Assembly (NCBI RefSeq): GCF_018691265.1
Contig: NW_024881276.1
Span: 2,542,001 to 2,606,000, forward strand
DNA length: 64,000 bases
From: Tyto alba
Lineage: Eukaryota; Chordata; Aves; Strigiformes; Tytonidae
Reading direction: 5' to 3'
Shown here: positions 36,701 to 47,700 of the stretch, in pieces
Numbering within the stretch: position 1 is the stretch's first letter
Layout: every line of letters starts with the position of its first letter
The notes under the pieces: model-generated
The model's database searches: none
What the model was told of the DNA's origin: nothing
What the model saw: only the letters and a program-made list of their open reading frames with translations
Program-made: the position numbers and the translations under genes

Positions 36701-37430
36701 GGATGCCCACTGGGGCCAGGAGGAAGTCGATGCAGGAGGCCTGTGACTTGGTAGAGCCAGCGGGAGGCTGTTGAGCAAGATGGAACGTTTGGCCTGAACA
36801 GTGCCTCCTTCCTTACAACCCATTTCACCTCCTCTTTCGGCTGCTGTCTGGAAATACTGTAGAGGTGCAGCTCCGGCATCCAAAACTATCCCTGCCATGC
36901 TTGCTGCTCATCTCTTCATTCCTTTGCCTTTGTCCTCCTTGTTATTGTATTCTTGCTGTTTCTTCTCAGTGCCTGGGCCTAGAGGGAAGGGCTGTGTCCC
37001 AGATTTGAGACTCCAAGTACAAATCCCTTCTCTGCCCTGTTTATGTAGCCTTTCTGTGCCTCGGTTACTGCGTGCACGGAGAATGGAGCTGCAGCAGCTG
37101 TGAAGGGGGTTCTCCAGATAAATCTCACTGCAGCAGTCATTCTGGTAAGGAAGGCAAAGGGGCTTTGCAGCGCGCCTGATGCCATACTTGGTAATAGCGG
37201 TGTGGGAAATCTGTGTGGGTGCGAGGCCTAATAACGGAGGAGGTTTGCCAAATTTTTGCCGTTGTTTCCTTTACTCTGAAGCGATGCTGCCCACTGTGCT
37301 TTCCTTCAAACGTTGCTTCGAGGGGGGAGCCCCGTCAGGGGGCCGAACGATTAACAGCAGTAGCTGGCTAAAAGCTGCCTGAAGGTAGACTTTACCCTCA
37401 TCATTTTACAAGTTGTGTCCCTTGCCTAAA
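30716..37430. other. Intergenic region between RP2 and the next gene
   Basis: About 6.7 kb lies between the presumed RP2 3' end and the next CpG island. It has A/T homopolymer tracts (near 31494-31507, 34068-34098 and 34910-34946) and a 27-bp tandem duplication at 36081-36134. No gene or known mobile element is recognised. Confidence 0.6.
36081..36134 (+). repeat. Perfect 27-bp tandem duplication
   Basis: Two adjacent identical 27-bp units start gtctaaaaatcattattgcc, at 36081-36107 and 36108-36134. The lack of divergence suggests a recent duplication or an assembly slip. Confidence 0.9.
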
Positions 37431-37926
37431 ATGTTCTTAATTTAGCGGGGGGGGGGGGGGGGTGAGGTAGGGCCTGACCCTGCCACCAGCCCGAAGTTGG
37501 GTCTCGGTGGCCGGGGGGACGCGGGCCGGGAGCTGGAAGGGAGAAGGAACGCAGGAGAGCAGCGGGAACCACCTTCCCGGTCCCGGGCGGGGTTGGCTCC
37601 CCTCAGCCCTGCCGCCCGCCTTGAGGGGGGTGGTGGTGAGGGGGGGGGGGGGGGGGTTGGGGCCGTGGCCTTCCCCTCAGGCCGCTTTCCCGCCCGCTGT
37701 GCCGGCGCAGCTGGCAGGAAGGCCCGTCCCGGCGCGGCGCGGGCAGGGAGGGAAGGGGAAGAGGCGGGGCCGGGAGCCCAGCAGTGTCAATAATACAATA
37801 GGGCTCTTGTGCGGCCTCCGGAGGAGGAGGAGGAGGAGGAGCGGGGCCTGGCTGCGGGCGCGCCGAGCAGCCGGCACACGCAGGGCGGGAGCCGCCGGCG
37901 GCCACGGGCCCGGGCGGGCGGAGGCG

Positions 37927-38016
37927 ATGCGCGCCGGCGCGGGACGGCACCACCACCAGCAGCAGCACCACCAGCAGCAGCAGCAGCAGCAGCCGCCGCC
38001 GGAGCTCCAGCCCTGA
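37927..38016 (+). other. Upstream ORF with CAG repeat (29 codons)
   Basis: The ATG opens a 29-codon frame ending in TGA. It encodes MRAGAGR, three His, three Gln, two His, seven Gln, then a Pro-rich tail. The seven-CAG run is at 37972-37992. If transcription starts upstream of 37.9 kb, this lies in the 5' leader as a repeat-bearing uORF. Transcription and translation are not established. Confidence 0.4.
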
Positions 38017-38639
38017 CGGCCGCGGCCGCCCACGCCGGCGAGCAGCGGGGAGGCGGAGGCGGCACCGGCGGCGGTAGCGGTAGCGGCGCGCCGGGCCGGG
38101 CCGGGCCGGCGGCGGGAGGTGAGAGCGGCCCGGGCTGCCCGCATGGAGGCGGGGCGGGGGGCGGGCGCCGGGGCCGCCGCGCCGGGCCTGCGAGCGGGGG
38201 AGGCGCCGGGCCTGCGGCGGGCAGGAGGAGGCGGCGGCGGCGGCGTTTGGCGCCAAGGCCGGGCAGGAGGAGGAGGAGGAGGAGGAAGCAGCGGCGGAGG
38301 GGGGGGGGGGGGAGGCGGCGGGTTCTGCGGGTACGTGGGGCGCAGCGGGGGCTCGGAGCCGGGCCGGGCGGGCAGCGTTGTTCCCCCCCCCCCCCCCCGC
38401 CTCCCCCCTCCACCATCCGGCGTGGGCGCTGCGGCCGCGTCCGGAGGGAAAAGTTGCGGCGGTTCCTCCGCTCCCCCCCCCCCCCCCCCGCCTCTCTCGC
38501 CGGGCTGTGCCCGCGGCGGGCGGCAGGGGCTGGGCGGCGGCGGCCCCCGGCGAAGCGCCCTTTTGTTCGCCGCAACCCGGAGAGGCGGCGACCCGCCCGG
38601 TCCCCGGAGCCGGCGGGGCCCTGCGGAGCGCGGCTGGGC

Positions 38640-38799
38640 GTGGCGGGCGGGCGGACAGACAGACTGCCAGACAGCCAGACAGACAGCCAGCCGGGCGCTT
38701 GTCCGCCGCCGAGCACCGCTCCGCCGGTATGTCGAGGAACTTGCTAGAACTGAGTTTGACAATGAAGCCGTAGCGCAGCCCTCCCGCCGCGCCGCCGAG
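38640..38799 (+). other. JADE3: Putative non-coding first exon, 3' part (JADE3?)
   Basis: CpG-island sequence ends in a strong consensus donor, GCCGAG followed by GTACGT, with GT at 38800-38801. The exon's 5' end is not determinable, so 38640 is only an arbitrary inner limit. No JADE3 coding start is present. An imperfect CAGA-type repeat occupies about 38653-38690. Confidence 0.45.
38729..38773 (+). other. Upstream ORF, 14 codons
   Basis: The ATG at 38729 opens the frame MSRNLLELSLTMKP with a TAG at 38771-38773, only 26 bp before the splice donor. Its AT-balanced composition stands out inside the surrounding GC-rich leader, which may hint at selection. It is too short to assign a function. 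Confidence 0.45.
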
Positions 38800-41700
38800 G
38801 TACGTTTTACCCGGGAGAGCGGCCCGGTGCCCGGGGAGGGGGGGGGGGGGGGGCGGTGGGTGCAGGTCCCGGCTTGGATCCTGCCGGCCAAACCTTCCTG
38901 ATCGTGCAGCGTCTTGGCTTCCTTGTCGCTCCCCTTTTCTGCCAGGGCAGGGGCGCGTTTTAGGGAGGCGCGGCGGCCGGCACGGCCAGCGGCCGGGGAT
39001 GGAGCGAAAGTCGCGCTTGCGAATAATTCTGCGGTGGCGAACGGGAGAATTGGGCACGGGGCACCTTAAAGGACGTCTTCATGGGAAGAATAAATGCTGC
39101 CTTTTTTTCTTTCTGTTTTTAAACTACAGTTACCTTATGAAAGAGCGTTTATAGTTATTGGAGGACTTAAGCTATTGTTCACAAATTGTTATAATGAGTG
39201 GCTGTGTACTTAAAATATCACTAAAATAGCACTGTACTTTAAAGACGTTCTTTTTTTTTTTTTTTTTCTGGAGAAGGGGATGCTGCTGGAAATGGCATCC
39301 AGTTGTGATTAGCAATCCTGTGATTAAAAGACACAAGAAACTTGAAAGCTATTGTGCGTCCCTGTTCGCGCAGAAGAGCCTTTGCGCTAACACGGAAAGA
39401 TTAAGAGAACTGTATTTTGTCTCGGTGCGTGAGAAATGTTTTATCTGCAGCCAACTTTTTACGTCATGTTGGTGCTTGTTGTGGGCTGTGCTGTAGAGCA
39501 TCTCGAGCACACCTGCCCATCTCTACCACGCGAGCCCATATCTGAGTGATGGTTAGAGCTAACCCGAAAGCGCGAGAGCCGGATGGGTTTAGAGAGGAGG
39601 GGGCGAGCTGGATGAAGGCACGTTAGCGTACCTTTCAAGCCTGCCACAGACTTCCTTAGCAGGACGTCAGAAGAGCCTTTCATCTGCACTTATCGAGGGG
39701 AGAAAATGCAATTTGAAGTCGCTTTAGTTAAGAAAGTGCCTTTTCAAATTAAAAGCACATTAGTGCTTTTAGGATCTAAAGTTTTGTAGGTTTGCTTTTT
39801 TTAACTGAAGTTTGGATCTCTTTCCAGATTAGATATGTCATGCCCTGTTTTTTAGTGCCAAAGAAGAGCAGAAGAAACCTCTCTTTTGCAAAAGTTGGGC
39901 TTTAGATGCAGTAAAAGTCATAAAAATAATGAGAGCTCTTTCTATTACCTGTCCTTCATTTGGTGTTTCCTGTTTCTGGGTTCCTTCTACAGAACAGGCC
40001 TCCCTCCTTCCCCCAGCAGGAAAAATACTCCCCTGAGTTGGGTCATTCAGTGGAACTGTGGGGGGGGTTGTGTTTTGTTTTGTTTTGTTTTTCCATTACG
40101 TACATGCAGCAGGTACCTGTGAAGATTTGCTGGAGAGCTGATGCAGGAACGTATGCAGTGGCATTTATTGGCAAGGATGCATGTTCATTCGGGACCTTGT
40201 TAAAATAATGAAAATCCGCTGTGAATGGAAAAGCCTGGGCTAGAGGATCTCGGTGTGGTGTTAGAATAAACCCAGGTTTTTCCTTCTCTGCGGTTCTGTG
40301 CACTTCCTCTCTGTGGCAGAAAATCAGGAAGTTTGCGTCTGGGATTTATTGGGATACCTGAGATTGCTGTGGGTTTTTTGTTTTGGTTTTCAAAATGCGC
40401 ATAGTTTTCACAGAGCTGGGTGGTTTGCTTAGGGAGGAGAATTTACGAAGGCTGCTTGGCTATAATTGAGTGTTACTTTTACCTGTATGGCTTTATTTAG
40501 GTACACCCAGGCAGGCACGCGTGCGTGTGGTCACTGTAGTAGCTGCCACGTGCTGAGTGCTGTAGAGGATTTATCCCAAAGAGCTTGCTGCAGCTGGCCT
40601 CTGGGGTGTCTCGACTGGTGACCTGAACTCTTGGCTGGCGTGACAGCAGGTGTCCAAGGCCGTGGTGAAAACGGCTGGATTTCTTAGACCCGCTGGTGAG
40701 AAGTGAAGTCAAACCCTGTACAAACTGCCTTGCGGTTGAGTTTGAAATTGATACCCCTACAGTGTTCCCCGTGGTCTATTTAGGCAACTTACTTCAATCT
40801 TTTAAATTAATTTCTGACCATCGTGCCCCAGAGGGTAAGGAGGGCAGCGTGCTATCTGTCTGGGTTTGGTTAGAGGGGCGAAACCGGGGATGTATCTGGA
40901 GTAGGAACGTGCACCCGTTTTTGTAGTGTGTCTTCTATGATCCGTGGATGAAAATGTTATATAAAGCTTTGTTTCTGCGGTGTGTCTTTCACCTTTAGTC
41001 CCTAGAGGTCTCCTTTAGAAGTTGGTATGTGGTTTTGGGGGCTCTTACCTGAATAGGTTTGGTAGTGTAGCATTATGCCCACTCTTTAGAATATACAGGG
41101 CAATTTAATAACAGAGAATATTGTATTCAACTGAAATTTAGAAGTAAATATTTTGTTAAGCGTGGGTATCGTTCTCTCGATGCCATTTTATAACGAAAAA
41201 CTTGTTTATTGCTTTTGGTTGGTGATTTCTTGCATTACAAACAGAACTGGACTTAGTCAAAAATTGCTGTTTGTTCATGCCCAGCTTAATCTCTCCTCAC
41301 TCCCACTATTTTTGTGGGAGCTACAACTGAGGGCACTCAGGGGCTTTTGAATTTCTGGAGAGGGGAACTCTTCCTCTAAAATTGTGTAGCGTTTCTCTTT
41401 TCTGAAGATTTGAAGTGCTTATAACACTTGAGGCTTCTTGTAATTGGAGACATAACTGCAATTTTGACATACTTTACTTAAAATGGAAACTAACAAGTTA
41501 ATAATAGCTCTTATCAGGGATATTTATGTAATGGAAGCCAACAGATGCTATTTGCATCTTGAAGAGCTGATGTATGAAATGTTATGTCAGGGCCCTGGCG
41601 GAGGCTGGGTCAGGTGGGAGTGGGAGATGCTGGAGATCTGTAGGGCTCGATGGCACCTCTGAAGAGTGGGATAACTATATGAAATCTTGCGTTTTAACAC

Positions 41701-44700
41701 ACAGCTGATTTTAACTTAATGCTGCTATTTAAAGTGGAAAGAGTGGGAGAGGTGATTTCTTTCATATTTATCCATGTTAAATGATCAATTACACTGTCAC
41801 TTCAAAATTACTTTCCTTTATACTATCTTTTAGCTACAACTGCACATCTGATGTTCAGAACCCCGAAAAAGTGTGTCTGTCGATACTATTTGTATTGATT
41901 CTTTCAGCTATAAGATGGTATCTGGCAAAGAAGTTTTCGAAGTGTAACGTGACAGCCTGGGTGTTGACTTCTGTGGAGAGATGTCTGTGTACTAACTAAC
42001 CACCTCCCTGTTTCCCTGGGCTGTTCGCTCTTTCATATTTCCAAGTCACCCTTCTCTAGATGGCATCTGAACTTTTCCAGCATTTAAGATCTTATTTCAG
42101 TGTGTAGGAGACCAAGAATTTGGGGATTAGAGCAGTCTGGGGCGTGTGATCTTGGGCCTGAGGAAAGCTCCTGCATTTGTAGAGCTATAATACAAGCTTT
42201 ACTTGGATTTAAAGAAGTGGAAGAGACCCCGAGCTGCGAGCATGGCTGCGGAGGCTCCGCTGGCACTTGTTAAGTCGCCCTGCGCAGAGGAGCAGGAGAA
42301 GGTGGGAGGCTACGCTTGTGACTGCTGATGTTATTTGTTATAACTCTCTCCGGGATTAAATACTGGGATGCTTGCCTTAGCTTGTTGTACTTTGAAAACT
42401 TTGGAGTGCTTTCCTTCTTGAAAGTACACCTGTTACAGCATTAGCTTACAGAGCTGTGTTTCTTGCTTATTGAATTGGATGCTGAACATAACACATCGTG
42501 TCGTTAATGCCTCCTTGTGTTTTAATTAGAGCTGTAGGGAGATGTTAAAAAACAGGTTTATACACATGCCTGACTGGTTGCTAAAATGAATATGCTTGTC
42601 ACCCAGTCTTGAGGGAATTATGTATTATTTTGTCAATCTGCTGTCCAGGGCTTTCCTCCCCTGCCCCTTTTCTTTTCTTTTTCCTTCCCCCACCACCCTA
42701 AAAAATTCTGCTTGAATATTTTCTGCAAGCCTGACATACCTGCAGGAAACTCCTGACTCTGTGGTAGCCTTCCCTGGTGAAAGGCTCAGGCTCTCGTTTG
42801 TGTCCTAGAGAGCAGTTTCGCGCTGGCAGGAGTGGTTTGCTGCAGAGCAAGTCCAACAGCTTCCGAGGGTTTGGGCTGTGCGGGGGGTGATGAGTAGATG
42901 CTGGGATGCCTGGGATCCTCCGAAGGGAGGGGTGGTACCCCGCTTACCAGGCTGTGCAAGCCAAAACAACTGACCAGGAGCGTCTATTGCAAATAGTTAA
43001 TTCTGTGCGACTGTGTTAGGAAGTGTTTTCCAAGCTGTGTGTTAAATTTACAGGTAGTTCTTGTTTTGGAATATGCTGCTGGGTAGATGATCAAGTAGTG
43101 GGAGGAAGACTTCTGCCTAGGACATGCCTGTGTTGCTAAATAGCTTTTGATTGTGGTATATAGTTTATCATGTAATACTGCATGACTGAAATTCTTTAAA
43201 TATGCAAATAAATGACGTATCTGCTACAAACGTTAGACAAAAGTTTTTTTGCTAAAGACGTCTTGCTTGTTAGATTGATGCAGTTTGGGTGTTAGGTTGA
43301 TGACACTGCTAGGTTGCTACAGTAACATGGGTGTTCGGGAGCACTTGAAAATCATAACTAAGCTCTGAGCTTTCATTCATACCACTTTAAAAATGTGAGT
43401 ATTGGTTTAACAGACCAGACAATTTTTAAATAATGCTTGCTTTAAAGAGCATCAAGACACTGAGAAAATTACTATTTTTGATGCACAGATATTTAAATCT
43501 TACAGAATAAAATGGCGGTATTTTCTTTCTGCTGCCGCATAGAAAATCTTACATCTTGAACCACTGGATACAAAAATGTATAGAAATGCATATCCTGTCA
43601 AGGGAGGAAAAAAATGTCCCCGGTGGGATTACTTGTGGTTTTTAATTCTCTTTATTGTTTTGCTTTTAACTGCTTGTATTTCTTTAATATTCTTCCAGCG
43701 TTAATTTGCAGGCTTTGATATCAGAGTGGCTGTGGAGGACTCATCGTTTGAAATAGTGCCATGTCCCATCCAGGTTTTGGCTTTAATGGGAAAAAAAAAA
43801 AAAAAAAAATCCAACAAAACCTTGTGGTGCTAAAATACGCAGTATGCGAGCAAGTTAGAGACACGCACAAGAAAATGGTAGGCTCAGCGATTATCTGGTG
43901 AGGAGGAGCCTCAGCAGAAGCAGAGGTAGGAGTGATACCTCTCCCACTGTTATGAGTACTTGCAAGGGAAGAGGAGAAACACACTCGTACTCCTGTGCCT
44001 GCTTTCATGCAGATAGGCTCTTTTCCCAGCTGGTAACTGACTGAAATAGTGATAAGAGGTGATTACGCTGCAGTGCAATGTAAACCTTGTTAATGTTGTT
44101 TGATAGGAAGGAGAAGAAATGCTGATTTCCAGCACAGAAAATAGTTTTTTGTTTTTTTTTTTTTCAAGAACCCGGCAAGGGGAAGGTTACTGGTCATCAG
44201 CACTGCTGTGCTTTGATAGTGTTAACCGTGTTTGGGGGAGTTCTAGCAACTCTTCAGCCTGATTCGAGAGCAGTTTTGTTCTTTTACAAAAATCAAATTG
44301 ACTGTCATTTAAGCAACTGAAAAGCAGATACTTAAACCTGATAATGAAGTTGCCGTCTTCCTTATGTTAACAACATAATCATTTCCAGCGTAGCATGAAA
44401 TGAGCAATCTTAAGAAGTAAGTGAAGCATTTTGCCTGACAAATTTGAACTTGTGGCTCTGCGACAGAATGTGCTAAGAGTGAGGGAGGAACTAAAAGGTT
44501 GATATTAATACAAGGTGCTTGTTTAGGAGCAACAATACTATAATGGCTGTTGACATATATAGGAAGTAAAATTCGCTCCTGCTTAATGGTATTGATTCTT
44601 CTATGGAAATTATTTTTGCTATATATTTTGTCCATGTTGCAGAAATTAATTTTCTGCACTTTCTTTGCTTAGTGCTGCTTTACTTTTTTGGTCCAAAAAA

Positions 44701-47700
44701 GAAAAGAAAAAGATGAAAAAGCTCGTGGGATGAAATAATTCCAATTTTTTATATAAATAGAAAGAATGCAAGATGGTTTTGTGTGCTCTTTGCAACCAGT
44801 ATCCACCAATTTAGTTGGTTTGGTTTTGTACTTTTTAAGATCTTGTTCTGTAGTTTCCCAGTGGCATTTTGTGAAAATTTTGAACGTTTTTCTTTATTCA
44901 GGTATTTCTCAGGTGTTTAGGTATGTTGAAGTTGGTTGTAAGCATATTTTTTGGTGAAAGTACACTTTTATACAGCTAACATACAAAAAGTTTACTTAGA
45001 GTGGCAATTGAACGAGGTTTTGCCGGTGGCTAGTAGGTTACATCCATGTATACTTCTGCAATTTTGGTGGAGATCTGACTTGCTCTAATTGGACTTACAC
45101 ACCTGTACAGAGATGGAACAGCTGTGGTACAACTGTTGTCAGATATGAAGACTCTGGCCTGAGCTCAATGAAGGAGGAGATAGTTAAAAATTATTTTATG
45201 TATCAGTACTTCGTGTATTCTGTCTTTCCCCTGTTGCTTAAAATTTAATGTATATGGTTCTTTGCTGGATCTGACGTGTGGTGTTTTTGTTTTTCTTCCT
45301 GTATAAATGCCATAAAACTTCAGAAGGTGAGATGTAAGCTATTAGAAGGCTTGCAGTCCTGGCAGTCAGCTCAGTATCAGAGCCCCGTGACTCCCATTAC
45401 ATGGATTAATCTGGTTTAAATGCAGTCTCAGATCCTTTGTTTGGTGTCTTCTGTGTACTTGTTCTAGATTTTCAGAAGCCTCTATATGTGACAGCAAACA
45501 GGGATATGCATTAATTTAGGTTGCTGAAGTCTGATAGCTTTTGCAGGTGCCACTTCATTCTCTTTTTAAGATTGAGGAAATAAGTTTGTTTTCTGCATGT
45601 TTGCTTCTGCGTGCTTGACTTCCACATTTCAAACAGTCCACTTCTGAGGTATGAATGGGTTAAGAGTTGGAAAAAATGGCTAAAGTAAATTAAACAGGGA
45701 AAAAAAAAAAAAAAAAAAGGCAGCAAGTGCACACAACAACTTGAACGTGACTTACAGTTCTTACTTATCTCTCTTGGCCATGTCTTTGATGCCTTTGTAG
45801 TCTCCTGTTGGCTGTGCCCTCATCTTTTTCCCCTGACATCCCAACTTTTTCCTTGTTATTGGAGAGAACAGCATTTCTCGTGAGTGTCTCACAGTCTTCT
45901 TGGGACCCTATAAATCAGCTAGGTCAAATTAAATTTGTCTCCTGTACCAGACTCCAGACAGTATGGGCTTCCAGATTATTTGCAGTCGGCCTGAAAACAT
46001 TTTGGCAGACTTTTTGGGATAATTTTTTTTTTTTTTTTTTTTAAATAAGATTTGTGTAGGTTTGCTAGGTCTGTTAGAGGGGCTTTTCCTTCATCAGTGT
46101 TTTTATGTGAGGTGTTACATTTTTGTGGCTGGTACATTTCTGTGGATTTACATATGTCTGTATATAGAAGCATCGTCTGCTGAAAAATCAAGTTGTATTT
46201 TTTCATATTCATAGAAAACAAAGTGTTCACGATATAACTTTTTTTTTTTTTTTAGTGAACACTTGTATTGATATGATGAGTATTTTGCTTGTGTATTTAT
46301 CAAAAACTTTTGTTCTCTTATGCCAGTACATATGTAAGTTGTGCTTAGTTAAGCAAGTTGAATCTGTGTGTTTAAGTACAATTGCTGATGTGTGTTTTGT
46401 ACAGATAATAAGTATGTTTCAAAAGCAAACTTACTTTCATGTTTTTCCAGCAGTTCCTCTTGATACATAACAATGGCAAAACATTGGTTTAGTGGAGTAA
46501 CTTTCAAAATACTGAAAAGTAACTGGGATGCACTTCTCAAATCCTTTTCTAAACATTTTCTTCCCTATGATTTTTTTTTTTTCAAGAGGGTTTTTTTCCT
46601 TTCCTCCTGGAAATAATTTGATGGAATCTATATTAAGATCATTCTATCAAAGAAACCAGCTTTTCTAACAGTTTGAAGGTGTAGCACTAGTGTAACTACA
46701 TTATAATGATCAGACTGGTCACATACGTTTAATTCTGAAGAAATGGTATTAGTGTCAGCCCTTGCACAAGGACTGTGAAAGTTGAGCCTGCTTCGCTCCC
46801 GTACCAGACTTCTTTGGCTGAAAGAAAGCATCTTTAGATCTATCTTTTAGAAGGTTTAATGCCACACCAGGGTACTCTCTAGTACCTCTGCCTCTTCATG
46901 GTCTCTTACAGGCTTATAGAGATTTAATCAGTCAGAATTGTGGGTTTAATGGTATGATGGTGCTTTTCAAAGGAGAGGCAGCCCAGCTCCTGTGTTTACT
47001 TTCCCTGTTGAGCTTTCCAGGTCTGACAGGATTGTAGAAGTTTTTGTGCTTCGAGTAAGCAGAAGTGATGTAAAACTCTGGAGGAGGAAACCTATTAAAG
47101 CAAGTTTTTTTTCTTTCCCCTTTGGGTCACAGATGGGGTTTGGTGAGTGTAGCACAGGGGACCTTGGTGTCATTTGTGTGCCTGAAGTGCAGAAATACCA
47201 GCGTGTTTTGAGGGGCAGGGTTACCTGCTGTTGTCCTTGGAACTGGTGGATGCCTGTCCATACCTACAGGAGTAGGTTTAACCCCTTGCTAAACAATATC
47301 AGAAGCTCTGCCTCTGTAAAGGAAACAGCTTTATATAGTGGAAGTCTTTATTTAATAAACTACAAGAAATCATAAAGGTCTGTATATTTATAGACAGTTT
47401 TATTAAAGGTCACATTTTTCCTTTTGACAGTAAGCTCTTCTGGCAGTGGGTGCTTTAAAGGAATAGTTCTCTTGCATTACAACTTGATCTTGCAACCCCC
47501 TGCATATTTGCATCAGGAAATTTTGAGAAGAAATAAACTCGGTTTTGTCGCTTGGGAGTTCTGCTCACAAATTCATCAAATAAATGCATTGATAATTTCT
47601 GACTTCATTTTGGCACTGATTTAATTCCTGTTGACTCCACCGAGGCCAGAATTTCCCTGCTTGTTTCTCAGAGCTTGTCATGTGTTCTGTCTGACTGAGT

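Larger units (their letters stand above)
37431..39060. promoter_or_regulatory. JADE3: CpG island promoter of the next gene (probably JADE3)
   Basis: The region is extremely GC- and CpG-rich with G and C homopolymer runs (for example near 37446-37462, 38299-38312, 38384-38398 and 38475-38489), GGA repeats (37819-37841 and 38266-38286) and many Sp-type GC boxes. It ends in ordinary AT-balanced DNA. In human the plus-strand gene after RP2 is JADE3, a PHD-finger subunit of the HBO1 histone acetyltransferase complex. The gene name rests on gene order alone. Confidence 0.6.

Noticed and set aside
37603..39057. A 484-codon minus-strand frame and several overlapping frames of 260-400 codons
   Set aside because: They arise because stop codons are rare in this G/C-saturated CpG island. 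The products are low-complexity Pro/Arg/Ala/Ser and no domain is visible.
42242..42301. An ATG frame (MAAEAPLALVKSPCAEEQEK) followed by GTGGGA, resembling a coding first exon
   Set aside because: No promoter-like context, an ordinary donor-like match only, and no known protein start recognised.
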